64,000 nucleotides of DNA from Clostridium fessum (GTDB taxonomy: Bacteria; Bacillota; Clostridia; Lachnospirales; Lachnospiraceae), in the NCBI RefSeq assembly GCF_003024715.1, contig NZ_PYLO01000003.1, forward strand, positions 186,001 through 250,000, read 5' to 3'. The notes beneath the pieces are model-generated. The model made no database searches and was not told the origin of the DNA. It worked only from the letters and a program-made list of their open reading frames with translations. Below are positions 42,766 to 52,680 of the stretch, in pieces. Made by a program: the position numbers and the translations under genes. Every line of letters starts with the position of its first letter. Position 1 is the stretch's first letter.

Positions 42766-44787
42766 TCACTTCAACTGAAGTTGTACACCTTTTTTAGTTT
42801 TAGTAAGGATTATCTTTTTATTACCAGTACATTCTATGTTATTTTCACTATCTGTCAAAACAAGTAACTTCGAATCTTTTATTTGAACAGCTTCATTAAA
42901 TAATTCCTTTATTACCTGTTCTAAATTGTTTGGATATATATACCAATCTAATTTTTTGCAATAGTGTTTTCTATTATCCTCCCGATTCGTGGACAAAATC
43001 ACTTCTATCGGAAGTTCTATATTACTGCCAACCACAGGTATTGTTAAGCTTGCATGGCGTGTCAAATTAATACAATCAAACGGATGTCTCCCTCTGTATT
43101 CTAAGAACAATTTATACAAATACAATACATAGCTTCTGTTCAATCGGCCAATTCTTCTATACGGATATTCTATGCAACCATCTTGATCTTTTTCATAATG
43201 CACGATAGATGTTAATCGCGGCGAAAATTCCGACTCCAGAACCGCATTCATTTTATCACCAACTGTTTGTTTAAGTTCATCTATATTTCTCAAAAACTGT
43301 TGGATTTTTACATATGTATCACACAAGTATGGCGATATTATATCCTGTATTACAGGATCAAGTTTTTCGTTTAAACTTATTTTACATTTTCCGTCTTTAT
43401 TAAAACAACATAATCGTATAACTACATTATCAAGATATACCCTTGATGAATATTTGATTTCTAACCCTTTCGGCTGCTCTGTATCGGACTCCCTAAAATT
43501 ATTAACATACATATACTCCAAATTTTTCTCATATTTTTCAATATCCTTTTGACTAACAACCGAAGCCTTAACCAATTCTATCACAGCGTTATTTCCACTA
43601 CGCGATTGGCTAATCATTAGATCGCAATCTTGTCCTACAAGAATATAATAATTCCCGTTACTATCTCTAAAAATATCGCCGGCAGCCGGAGGTTGGTAAT
43701 ATTGATTAATGCTTAAATCAAACGCTTCAAATGTATTCAATTTTTGCATTTCACTTGAATATTGAATATCTTCATCATTCAATATATCCATCATTTGAGT
43801 AAGCCTTATAATATCAAATATTTCATTATTTACGTTAAGTTTATATTGAAATAGTAAATTGAGCCAATCCGTTACTACCTTATAATTTGTAACACCTTCA
43901 TTAGATGCCATCTTAGCAAAATAGTATGCAATGTCCTTGTTTACTATAGCGTCATCAAAAGCTTCTTCTAATATCTTCTGATATACATTCTTCAACTTGA
44001 ATAGTAGCAAACTATATGCACTCTTAGCCAATGCAATCTGCAAACCATCTGGTGCATCCTTTGACACATGCTCTGCAAAAACTTTACTGCTAATTTTTTC
44101 TTCCTTTTCTTTAGAACTCAAAATAGCAGCAACAATATTTTTTCTACCATTCTCATTAATTTGTTCAATTTCTTGTAGAATTTCATTAGCTCTTTGTTCT
44201 TCTTCCAACTGATTATCAATGATACATATTATCGTTTTATTCGCTTGGCCATACTCATTCAAGTCCTTCGCAAAGGAATCTTTCGTTTTTGCGTTAAAAT
44301 TTGTATATATCTTGTATTTTTTCCATTCACCATCATTATAAATATAATCATTGAAGATTTGTTCAAAATAACTTGGAATCTGAACACCCAACCCGTATTG
44401 ATTCAATATTGAAGCAAACTTTACCATGTCCTTTACGTCAATATTTGCATAATTTTTTCGCAGTTTTACTCCTATGAGGCCACCATCTTGACCGCCTCCT
44501 TCAATAATTGAGAACAACGTTTCAATATCATCCCTAGGTATCTCATTTTCCCAATCAATAGCCTCTATATAACCACTCACAGTGGCACTATATTCCTGCA
44601 ATTCATCTACAAAATCTGCGCCTGCATCCTTTAATTCAACATACAATCTTTCTCGACTATTACCATTTAATCTTGCCAGTCCATAAAAAAGGCTTTCTTT
44701 GCTATTTTTAAACGCAAAATCATCTTCTAAAAATATGATAGTATCGCAGTTCGTAATTCTAAAAAATTTATCATATGTTATAGCCAT
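42766..44787 (-). CDS. Receiver-like protein of unknown function, partner of the GHKL protein
   Basis: 673 residues; no family recognised with confidence. Around residues 185-230 a segment resembles a response-regulator core: a hydrophobic strand ending in Asp (IICIIDNQLEEE, D191), then NIVAAILSSKE like the following strand with its Ser. An acidic pair (EDD, about 21-23) near the N-terminus and a central helical region follow, then a C-terminal domain with ILVGQDCDLMI. No nuclease motif is seen. ATG 44787 is preceded by GAGGAGG and starts one base after the TAA of the GHKL gene. It may accept phosphate from the kinase-like module upstream (inference). Confidence 0.7.
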   Translation of the reverse strand: MAITYDKFFRITNCDTIIFLEDDFAFKNSKESLFYGLARLNGNSRERLYVELKDAGADFVDELQEYSATVSGYIEAIDWENEIPRDDIETLFSIIEGGGQDGGLIGVKLRKNYANIDVKDMVKFASILNQYGLGVQIPSYFEQIFNDYIYNDGEWKKYKIYTNFNAKTKDSFAKDLNEYGQANKTIICIIDNQLEEEQRANEILQEIEQINENGRKNIVAAILSSKEKEEKISSKVFAEHVSKDAPDGLQIALAKSAYSLLLFKLKNVYQKILEEAFDDAIVNKDIAYYFAKMASNEGVTNYKVVTDWLNLLFQYKLNVNNEIFDIIRLTQMMDILNDEDIQYSSEMQKLNTFEAFDLSINQYYQPPAAGDIFRDSNGNYYILVGQDCDLMISQSRSGNNAVIELVKASVVSQKDIEKYEKNLEYMYVNNFRESDTEQPKGLEIKYSSRVYLDNVVIRLCCFNKDGKCKISLNEKLDPVIQDIISPYLCDTYVKIQQFLRNIDELKQTVGDKMNAVLESEFSPRLTSIVHYEKDQDGCIEYPYRRIGRLNRSYVLYLYKLFLEYRGRHPFDCINLTRHASLTIPVVGSNIELPIEVILSTNREDNRKHYCKKLDWYIYPNNLEQVIKELFNEAVQIKDSKLLVLTDSENNIECTGNKKIILTKTKKGVQLQLK

Positions 44788-44788
44788 T

Positions 44789-47410
44789 TTAACCCTCCTC
44801 ATCTACCATAGATATAAGGAATTTATAACGATTACCATATGAATTTCGTTCAGATAGTAATTCGATATTTGCATTGAATGAATTTAATATTTTCTTCACT
44901 ATATATAACCCCATTCCCCTGCCTTCATGATTTGGCTTACCAGATTCTAGAGGTTCGAACAAAATATCCTCCATCGTTTTAATTACACCTGTTCCTGTAT
45001 CGTATACCACGATATCACTTCCATATGGTTCTACTGTTATCTGATCCCTTTCCGAATACTCATATACATTATCTACCTCCGCAAATTTTCTTCTTTTATC
45101 AATCCAGTAAATTGAATTATTAAACAAATTGTAAAAAACATGTATTAAAACGCCTTTAGGAACAAACCACGATAAACCTTCTGTTTTGCAAACTATATTA
45201 ATGTCATTATCCTTGATTGTTTTTACCAGATTTTCTTCTATGTTTTTTACAACTACTTGTATTTGTTGAAGTATAAATTCATCGTAAGTACCTTTTTTGA
45301 TAAACGTATTCTCTAGAAAAGAATATAAATTCGCCACATCATTCATTTTTCCTGCAACAATTGAATAACTTGTTTGAATCGGGTAAACATGTGTGTTATA
45401 AACTTTTACGTTTTTTTGTGCTACAAAGTAATCCTTCAAATAGCCAAAATGTTCTTCGATATTTTCATCTATACCCGTTTTACTAATAGAATGCAACTCA
45501 TGCGTAATTGTCTCCGTTATTAATCCATTTGCCATTAATTTGTAATTGTTGTAAGACTCTACTTCTATTGCTTTTAATTGTTCATCCGCTTCTACTAATA
45601 AATTAGCTGCTTGCTTTTGTACCTTTTCGTTTTCTCCAAAATGCTCTGTAACATTTTGAAAAACCTTTTCCATCTTTTCATACAAACTGATTGGCATAGA
45701 TGCTTTTTCACCTTCAATTTTAATATTGCCACTAAATTCTTTAGTGATTTTCTGCATCTCAGCCATTACTCGCTTATTACGCATAATGAACTTTTCAATG
45801 TCCGTTGAATTTTTCTTTACACGCTTCGATATATTATCTTCCAATAATCCATTTTCAGTAAGCAAGACTTTAATAATATCATTTGACTTTCTGTTTAATT
45901 CATAAAATAAATTATTGAAAACAATACCTATCAGCATCTTAAATGCATAAGAAACTTCATTCTGATTTATATCTAGTCGAGAGCTAATCTCCTGAATATT
46001 TTTCTGCTCTGGATCTCTTACTGAAACATATCCTACTGTATTACCCAAATCAAATCTATACCATTGTTGACCTTTCGTCCTGAATTGTTGCAGTTTAATC
46101 CAGTCATTTTCCTTATCTCCCAAAAAGCCGATTCTATATACATCACGATATAGCTTTATACCATTATAATCCTTTAAAAACTCCTTTAATGCTTTTAAAT
46201 TATATTCCTGATCTTTTTCGATTTCTTTTAAAGACTCAATTATTATGTTCTCTCCTATTGCTGCATTCTGTTTAAACGAAAAAATTTCACCCGAAATAGG
46301 CACTATTTTTATTAGTGCTTTCATACATTCATTTGCTTTTTGTTCCGCAAACTCTTTTCTTATATTTTTATCTGTTATACCCAGCTCGAACATGTCATAA
46401 AATGTCTGTGCAACTAAGTCAAACAACTCATCGTAACGCACTTCTTGTACAAGAACATTTTCGATTCTATCTCTATTTGTATCTAACAATTCTTTATAAA
46501 ATCTATGCTCTTTTTTGAGCCGTTTAAATGCTTCAGGCTTCGCCAAAACTCTATGAACACGCTCTATATACCAAGGTTGCAAACTAAGTTCATACTTTAA
46601 TAGTATTTCTCCCCCATTTTCAACAATTCTAAACTTATGAATGCTCTCCGAAAGTTGCAACATTTTATCCGGAAAATCAATATCTAATTCTATATTGTTA
46701 TAATACATTTGAATTGTAGTTTTCTTATTTACTTTACTAAAAGGTGAAATCAAAAAATTAATAGCCGATTTTAACTCTCTATTAACTACTAAACTTGAAT
46801 TATCAAAATGTAATACCATCTGAGCCGGAGTTTCTAAAAAATCGCTAATATTAATTCCTAGAATCCATAATCTTGTATAACTCTCTCCCATTTTCCTTAC
46901 TTTTTTATATGGAACAAAATAATCACTATTACTAGCACTACTTATTTCATCCCAATTAATGAACGTCAATGTAGCAAACGGTTCTGATTCAGATGCAGTT
47001 TCAACCAGTAAATATTTTCCTAATCGTTGTACCGCCAATCTACCGATACCCTTTTCTCCCAACGTTGTCTCACCATTATTATTTTTCAAGTCTGTCCCAA
47101 TTTCCAGAAACCCTTTTTCCAGTTGAAATTCATTCATACCTTTACCGTTATCTTCAACAATCAACAAAGGCTCACCCAAAAGAGACCGGGGTACTAGTTC
47201 GGATATGTCATCCATGCATACAGGAATTGAAAATTTTTCTGCCCCACCTAACATGTTACCATCTTCAAAAAGCAGAAGCTTTATATTTGGTGCTTTAGCA
47301 TCAATGGAATTTTTTATCAACTCAATAATAGCCACTTCGGAAGTGGTAATTAAATCCTTTCCTAAATGCTTAATTACTCTTGGACTAATTTTTATTTGTT
47401 TATGCTCCAT
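44789..47410 (-). CDS. Protein with two GHKL ATPase modules (Hsp90/MORC-like plus histidine-kinase-like)
   Basis: 873 residues from ATG 47410 (AAAGGA at 7 nt, 13 bp after the methyltransferase stop). The N-terminal module has all Bergerat-fold motifs in the Hsp90/MutL/MORC style: ELIKNSIDA (30-38), EDNGKGM (86-92), GEKGIGRLAVQRLG (118-131). The C-terminal module resembles a histidine kinase ATPase: N-box HVFYNLFNNSIYWID (about 757), DTGTGV (about 804), GRGMGLYIVKK (about 830). A possible H-box, ETITHELHSI (His near 637), lies before it. The middle 400 residues are helical and unassigned. Probably an ATP-driven sensor or clamp of a DNA-linked system. Confidence 0.85.
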   Translation of the reverse strand: MEHKQIKISPRVIKHLGKDLITTSEVAIIELIKNSIDAKAPNIKLLLFEDGNMLGGAEKFSIPVCMDDISELVPRSLLGEPLLIVEDNGKGMNEFQLEKGFLEIGTDLKNNNGETTLGEKGIGRLAVQRLGKYLLVETASESEPFATLTFINWDEISSASNSDYFVPYKKVRKMGESYTRLWILGINISDFLETPAQMVLHFDNSSLVVNRELKSAINFLISPFSKVNKKTTIQMYYNNIELDIDFPDKMLQLSESIHKFRIVENGGEILLKYELSLQPWYIERVHRVLAKPEAFKRLKKEHRFYKELLDTNRDRIENVLVQEVRYDELFDLVAQTFYDMFELGITDKNIRKEFAEQKANECMKALIKIVPISGEIFSFKQNAAIGENIIIESLKEIEKDQEYNLKALKEFLKDYNGIKLYRDVYRIGFLGDKENDWIKLQQFRTKGQQWYRFDLGNTVGYVSVRDPEQKNIQEISSRLDINQNEVSYAFKMLIGIVFNNLFYELNRKSNDIIKVLLTENGLLEDNISKRVKKNSTDIEKFIMRNKRVMAEMQKITKEFSGNIKIEGEKASMPISLYEKMEKVFQNVTEHFGENEKVQKQAANLLVEADEQLKAIEVESYNNYKLMANGLITETITHELHSISKTGIDENIEEHFGYLKDYFVAQKNVKVYNTHVYPIQTSYSIVAGKMNDVANLYSFLENTFIKKGTYDEFILQQIQVVVKNIEENLVKTIKDNDINIVCKTEGLSWFVPKGVLIHVFYNLFNNSIYWIDKRRKFAEVDNVYEYSERDQITVEPYGSDIVVYDTGTGVIKTMEDILFEPLESGKPNHEGRGMGLYIVKKILNSFNANIELLSERNSYGNRYKFLISMVDEEG

Positions 47411-47423
47411 TTTTTTGTCCTTT

Positions 47424-48554
47424 CTACACATCATATACTTGACTAACAAGTTCTTTAAGTGTTTTTGCTATACATTCAGCCATCAAATAAGGAACACCAT
47501 TTCCTATCATCTTAAACATAGCTGTCAAAGGAATATCATTAGGTAAAATAAATTTTTCTGGCAAAGATTGTATTGCCATTGCTTCAGCAACTGATAATCG
47601 ACGTACTTTATAAGGGTGTAAATGCACCTCATTATTTCCGTATGCTGCTGTTGGAGAATATTTCCAGCGATGAAGTCTCTTAAACGATTTTCTTTTTGTA
47701 TCACCTTCAAATATTCTTTTGATTTTTTCTAATCCATCCTTCACAGAAAACACCTTATTCTGGTTTGGATGTTCCGTGACCTTGTTTTTCCTAAACCAAT
47801 ATTCTACTGTTAACGATTCCGGTACGTCATACACAAAATCTCGCTTACTATTTTCCTTAAATTCTTCAGCAACCGGCCAATTTAAGCTTAGAATTTTTTC
47901 TATGTCAAATTGTTTATATTTCTCCCACGGAAAGCTAAAGTAGTTTCTCTCGTCAACATTAAGCACTCCTTTTCTTCTAAAATCATTTCCCCAAAATCCC
48001 ACCATTAAAATTCTCTCTCTAAACTGCGGAACCCCATAACTTAAAGCATTCACAACCTTATCAGATATTACATAACCACTATGCGTTACTTTCATTTTCA
48101 TTTCATTGTAAAACCTTCTATGCTTTTCCGTTTTTACAAGTCCCTTCACATTTTCAAATAGAAAAAAATCCGGTTTGCATCTAACAATCAAATCAAAATA
48201 CGTTTTTGTTAATCTTCCGTTTTTCCCCGATGCACCTCTATTCTTTCCTCCTATCGAAAAATCTGGACAGGGAGGTCCTCCAATAAATCCAACAACATTG
48301 CCTGCTGCTTTTTCTTCTTGAATCATTCTTATTAATTTCTGCTTATTTTTACCCTTTGTATAAACCAAAGCACTTTTATTTGAATATCCTAAACGAGGCT
48401 CTTTTATTAGTAAGTTTCTTCTAGAAAACCTATATGCCTCCATAAAACAACTTTCATACTCATTTACAAACACTATTTCATAACCATTTTTTTCAAATGC
48501 TAAATCTAAAATTCCCACACCCGAAAAAAATGAAAATATCACTATATTTGGCAT
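47424..48554 (-). CDS. DNA (cytosine-5) methyltransferase
   Basis: 376 residues with the ordered C5-methyltransferase motifs: I FSFFSGVGILDLAF, IV GGPPCPDFS (catalytic Cys 96), VI FENVKGL (Glu 134), VIII QFRERILMVG, IX-X SVAEAMAIQSLPEKF and MIGNGVPYLMAECIA. The target-recognition region (about 210-320) gives no specificity by eye. ATG 48554 starts one base after the TAA of the small gene upstream (TAAAATG), so they are coupled. No restriction endonuclease gene is adjacent; instead the double-GHKL and receiver-like genes follow. Confidence 0.96.
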   Translation of the reverse strand: MPNIVIFSFFSGVGILDLAFEKNGYEIVFVNEYESCFMEAYRFSRRNLLIKEPRLGYSNKSALVYTKGKNKQKLIRMIQEEKAAGNVVGFIGGPPCPDFSIGGKNRGASGKNGRLTKTYFDLIVRCKPDFFLFENVKGLVKTEKHRRFYNEMKMKVTHSGYVISDKVVNALSYGVPQFRERILMVGFWGNDFRRKGVLNVDERNYFSFPWEKYKQFDIEKILSLNWPVAEEFKENSKRDFVYDVPESLTVEYWFRKNKVTEHPNQNKVFSVKDGLEKIKRIFEGDTKRKSFKRLHRWKYSPTAAYGNNEVHLHPYKVRRLSVAEAMAIQSLPEKFILPNDIPLTAMFKMIGNGVPYLMAECIAKTLKELVSQVYDV

Positions 48555-48555
48555 T

Positions 48556-48807
48556 TTATTTCTCAATCCTATCTGCTATTTTTTTATATTGCTGCTGATT
48601 AGAAGACGTCTTTTCAATCGGTTTTATTACTCCAGAAACGGTATTTACATAATTCAAGAATAAAGTTCCTAGCAACAATCTGTCACTTCGTGGAATGCGT
48701 TTCCACTCATAGCCTTTGAACAAATCTTTAACCAAAAATATTTCATCCACCTCAACAAAATCTATTTCATATATTGCTCTCTCTAATAATTTATTGACAT
48801 CAGACAT
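48556..48807 (-). CDS. Small DUF1413-like protein
   Basis: 83 residues (MSDVNKLLERAIYEIDF start). The central IFLVKDLFKGYEWKRIP, then RLLLGTLFLNYV pattern resembles DUF1413, a small domain of unknown function often encoded near restriction-modification or mobile genes. The frame opens at 48855, but GGAGGA precedes ATG 48807. First gene of the four-gene operon, directly behind the operator-containing promoter, so it could be the operon's regulator (inference). Confidence 0.75.
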   Translation of the reverse strand: MSDVNKLLERAIYEIDFVEVDEIFLVKDLFKGYEWKRIPRSDRLLLGTLFLNYVNTVSGVIKPIEKTSSNQQQYKKIADRIEK

Positions 48808-48830
48808 TTTCTTCCTCCGCTTATTCATCG

Positions 48831-48860
48831 TTGTAAACAATGTTGTTGACAACAATTATA
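48831..48860 (-). promoter_or_regulatory. Promoter with two palindromic operators
   Basis: On the minus strand TATAAT (48860-48855) is followed at once by the palindrome TTGTTG-T-CAACAA (48855-48843) and then TTGT-TT-ACAA (48840-48831), lying between the -10 and the ribosome site. A repressor here would block transcription of the methyltransferase operon. The -35 is poor. Confidence 0.65.
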
Positions 48861-48936
48861 ACATACTGCAACGGAAAGCACCAGTTCCTTTTGTAAATAA
48901 ATATGGAATGACTTTATACACTTCTGTTTTTCATAT

Positions 48937-50342
48937 TTATTTGCACTCAATCTCCGTCCCATCCAAGAACACCACCACCAGCACTCCATCCTCAAACACC
49001 TTTATATGATCCAATATCTTCAACATAAAGTTCGTATCCATTTCCACTAGCGGCTCTACTCCATCCGTGTACTCCATAAACTTCTCCGCCCGATATCCGG
49101 CCAACAAATCCTCTCCTTGTATTTGCTTCTGCCACCATTCTAGAAAGCTTTCTCGGTTCTCAACCAATGCGTTCCAAGCCAATAAATACGCTTTTACCAA
49201 CGTCTCCTCCTCTACATGTCGGTTAGTGCAGCCTACCACACCCTTAACCTTGTACCGCTCACTGCACTGCCATACCTTCCGGTCAACACCTGTGCTGCTC
49301 CGCCAGCCTTTCCGTGCAAATACTTTATTACAGTCTCCGCAAATTATCTTGGATGCAAATGGATTGCTTTCCGGCCGGTGGGAATAGGAGTTTGTCCCAT
49401 GCTCCTCCAGATACTTTTTCCTGCGTTTTATTTCAAGCTGTACACATTCCCATATCCGCTTTGAAATGATGGCATCATGGTCATCCTCCACATAAAACAT
49501 CTGAATTTTCCCTTTGTTCTGCGTCCGTTTCTTGGTGAGGAAATCCACCGTATAACTTTTCTGCAGCAAGGCATCACCCTTGTATTTTTCATTTTCCAAC
49601 ATACTCATTAAGGTTGTGGACTGCCACTTCGTACCGCCATCCCAATTTTTCACGCCTTCTCGTTCAAAAATCCTCTTGATGTAATCGGTTGTTTTTCCGT
49701 CCATGAATTCCTGATACAACCGAATTACAATCGGCTCCTGTGTCCTGTTGATTACCAGCTTCCCCGTTTCATCCGTATCGTAGCCAAGAAAACGCTTTGT
49801 ACTCATTTTGTGTTTTCCTGTTTCAAACCTTCTACGAATTCCCCATGTGCAGTTCTCTGAAATGGACCGGCTCTCATCCTGTGCCAGTGAGGAAAGAATG
49901 ATCAGCAGCACTTCGCCCTTTGCATCGAGGGTATTGATATTTTCCTTTTCAAAAATAATCCCTATCCCCAAATCTTTCAATTCTCGCACATAGTTCAAGC
50001 AGTCCAGCGTATTTCTTGCAAATCGGGAAATGGACTTAGTAATAATCATGTCTATTTTCCCCGCCCTGCAATCAGCAATCATGCGGTTGAATTCATCCCT
50101 CTTTTTGGTATTGATTCCCGAAATTCCTTCATCCGCATAAGTCCCTACATATTCATAAAGAGGATTTTGCTAATATAATTTGTGTAATAATTGACCTGAT
50201 TCTCATAGCTTAATAACTGTTCTTCTTGGTCGGTTGACACTCGGCAGTACGCTGCCATTTTCAATTTCTGCACTGACTGTGCTGTTCCTGATTCCGCAGT
50301 CGAAATCTGCTTTGCTGGTATAACAGTAATGCTTCTTGCCAT
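48937..50342 (-). pseudogene. Large serine recombinase (A), frameshifted
   Basis: The N-terminal part (50342 to about 50160) has the catalytic context [20 protein letters not shown]; near 50160 the frame is lost at a short A run, and the second part (to 48937) continues with DMIITKSISRFARNTLD, the recombinase domain and a zinc-ribbon (CGDCNKVFARKG, then CSER and C). Restoring one base would give a full protein of about 465 residues. GAGGAGG precedes ATG 50342. One of three tandem recombinases, the integration module of a prophage or integrative element. Confidence 0.85.
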
Positions 50343-51483
50343 TTTTAATCACCTCCTCAACTACTGTCTGTTCCGCAATATTCAATCCCTGCAATTCTGC
50401 ATCATCAATTCGTATCCCTTTACACGCCTTGACTCCCTTTTCAATGTAGGTGCTGCAGAGCCATTGAATTTTCTTCTTGTAAACCTGTCTGCGCCGGAGC
50501 GTTTTTCCGCAGTAAGGGCAAATCAGCATTCCGCTTAAGGGATAGCGGTTCTGGAACTTCATTGTGCTGTCCTGTCCGATATTCCTGTCACGCTTCCGCT
50601 GTTCCCTGACTTCCTGCACCTTTTCCCATACCTCAGGCGTTACGATTGGCTCGTAGTTTTCCGAAATGTAATAACTCTACACTTCCCCGTTGTTTTTCCT
50701 TGTATAGTTTCTTTTGTTTTCAGGGGTATAATACTTCTGCAGATGGAAATCCCCTTTGTACTTTTCATTGCAAAGCATCCCGTTGATGGTCCCACTTTCC
50801 CATGTAGTTCCCGTCACCATTTTCACGCCCAGGTAATCAAGCAGTTCCCCAATCCTTGACGAGCCAACATTCATCAGATAAAGGTCAAAAGTCAGACTGA
50901 CAATTTCCGCTTCCTTTCGGTTCACAATCAAATCTCCATATTCGTTTTTATCATAACCGAGGAAACGAGAGGTGGTAATCATCACTTCCCCTCTCTCAAA
51001 CTTCTTCCGAATGGACCATTTAGTGTTTTCACTCATGCTTCTGCTTTCTTCCTGTGCAAAAGAAGCGAGGACGGCAAGCATCATTTCACCGTCCCCTGAT
51101 AGAGTGTTAATGTTCTGTTCTTCAAAAAAATTACCGACACCCAGTTCTTTCAGTTCCCTTGCGAACTTTAGAACGGTGACGGTATTTCTTGCAAATCTCG
51201 ATATGGATTTTGTAATAATTAAATCAATTTCTCCTGCCCTTGCCTTCTCCATCATTCTCTGGAACTGTGGGCGGTTTTCACAATAGCCGGATATACCCTA
51301 ATCAGCAAATACTCCGATAAATTTATATTCCGGATTTCCAGTAATCAGTCTCTCATAGGTTTCCATCTGGTTTTCAAGAGAGTCTTCCTGTCTTCTGCTG
51401 TCTGTGGAAACTCTGGCATAAGCACAAACCCTTTTCTTTTGTAAGACCGAAGCTGGTCGTTTGTTAATCACTTTTACTCGCAC
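50203..51483 (-). pseudogene. Large serine recombinase (B) with two in-frame TAG codons
   Basis: A single frame of 427 codons from GTG 51483: CAYARVSTDSRRQEDSLENQ (catalytic Ser region), FIGVFAD-TAG-GISGYCEN, IDLIITKSISRFARNTV, recombinase domain, NNGEV-TAG-SYYISENYEP, and a zinc ribbon (CPYCGKTLRRRQ, C). Stops are at 51300-51298 and 50679-50677. Each replaces a residue that is usually Gln or Glu in relatives. Its 3' end overlaps the start of recombinase A. Confidence 0.85.
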
Positions 51484-51890
51484 GTTACATCACTTCCTTC
51501 AAAAAACCTTTTCTTAAACTCATGAATTCTTCGGAAAATGGCCTGTGCATCTTCTACCTTGTCAATGCACACCACATCCGCATTTTTCTTACTGCAAATC
51601 AGCATGAACTCCATAAACTGTCCCCAGTTACGGGCAATCGTGGCAGCCCTCATGGTAACCACCACATCTATCTTCTTTGCTGCGATTTCCGCTTTCAGAC
51701 GATTAAATTCTTTTCTGTTCGGGTCGGCTCCTGAAGCTTCCTCAAAGAATATCTGCAAATCCCATTTCTGTTTTCCATATTCTTCTTCCAACCGCCTCAT
51801 TACATCGTCCAGATATTTTTCATAGTCTCTGTCACGATGGTTGACTCTGCAGTAAAAAGCCACCCTATTTATCGTTCCTGCATTCACCAT
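51474..51890 (-). CDS. Small serine recombinase/resolvase-domain protein (C)
   Basis: 138 residues from ATG 51890 (AAAGGAG upstream): a resolvase N-terminal domain (RVAFYCRVNHRDRD, DLQIFFEEASGADPNR, IDVVVTMRAATIARN). The usual catalytic Ser of YxRVS is Asn here (YCRVN), so it may be a regulatory or accessory partner without cleavage activity. First of three recombinase genes; its end overlaps the start of recombinase B. Intact. Confidence 0.8.
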   Translation of the reverse strand: MVNAGTINRVAFYCRVNHRDRDYEKYLDDVMRRLEEEYGKQKWDLQIFFEEASGADPNRKEFNRLKAEIAAKKIDVVVTMRAATIARNWGQFMEFMLICSKKNADVVCIDKVEDAQAIFRRIHEFKKRFFEGSDVTCE

Positions 51891-52011
51891 ATAAATAAGT
51901 ACTCCTTTCGTTTTTGGTAGTGTATAAATCACTCTAAACCCCTGTAAAGTCAAGCAATTCTACGGTTTCCACCCACTCTTTTTTCACTCTGCCCAAACTT
52001 GTCAGGAACCG

Positions 52012-52056
52012 AAAAAAGCAGCCGGACAGAAACCTGTTGTCTCTGTCCGGCTTGCT
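52012..52056 (-). terminator. Terminator after the lysin gene
   Basis: AGCAAGCCGGACAGA and TCTGTCCGGCTGCT form a long stem with an 11-nt loop and six T on the minus strand, right after the stop at 52058. Confidence 0.85.
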
Positions 52057-52057
52057 T

Positions 52058-52680
52058 CTAAACCTTCTCGGCATAATCCATTGAAATCCATCCATCACGA
52101 TTTTTCTGATAAGATTTCAGAAGCCCCCAAAGGCTCGCACCCTTGCCTTCTGCTTCTTCCACAATAGTGAAAGCACCTTTTCCGGTGTACTTACCTGTTT
52201 TGTCGTAGTCTGTTCCCGGACCCTTGCGGATGTTCAAATCTTCGATAGATACTCTCACAAGATACGGTGTGAATGTAGCATTGGAATAAATCACTTTACC
52301 GGATTCATCAAATACGGAATATCCCTCATTTTCATCTGCACACCTCTTGGCATTTTCCAAACTATGGAATGCCCCCTTCTGTGTAGCAGCATCCGCCCAT
52401 GTCTTACGCACACGATACCAGACTTCTTCCGCTTCTGCTGTCTCGTTCTTAATTCCAATCATGGCATTTAAGATTGTAATAATCTTTGCACCATATCCGG
52501 CTCCTGCTGCCCATCCCCTTCCATCTGGATTTTCTTTCTGTCCAAGCCACTACACATATTCAGCACAGCCTCTTGTGACATACTTAAATCGCGGATCAAC
52601 GCATTTATACTTCAAATCCACTGTGGAAGCATAGGCTTTCAAATGCTGAACCTGTGCCCTGATACCAAACTGTGGTGTAT
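52058..52680 (-). pseudogene. Phage lysin, 5'-truncated and with an in-frame TAG
   Basis: The frame matches the middle and end of a phage peptidoglycan hydrolase (glucosaminidase/amidase type): FGIRAQVQHLKAY, CVDPRFKYVTRGCAEYV, TAG at 52552-52550, WLGQKENPDGRGWAAGAG, and an SH3b domain (LVRVSIEDLNIRKGPGTDY, DGWISMDYAEKV). The N-terminus has been lost; it is joined to the portal fragment by a deletion near 52680. Confidence 0.75.

Noticed and set aside
44789-47410. Double-GHKL protein called as a standard sensor histidine kinase.
   Set aside because: The N-terminal Hsp90/MORC-like module, lack of membrane helices and a poor H-box argue against an ordinary kinase.
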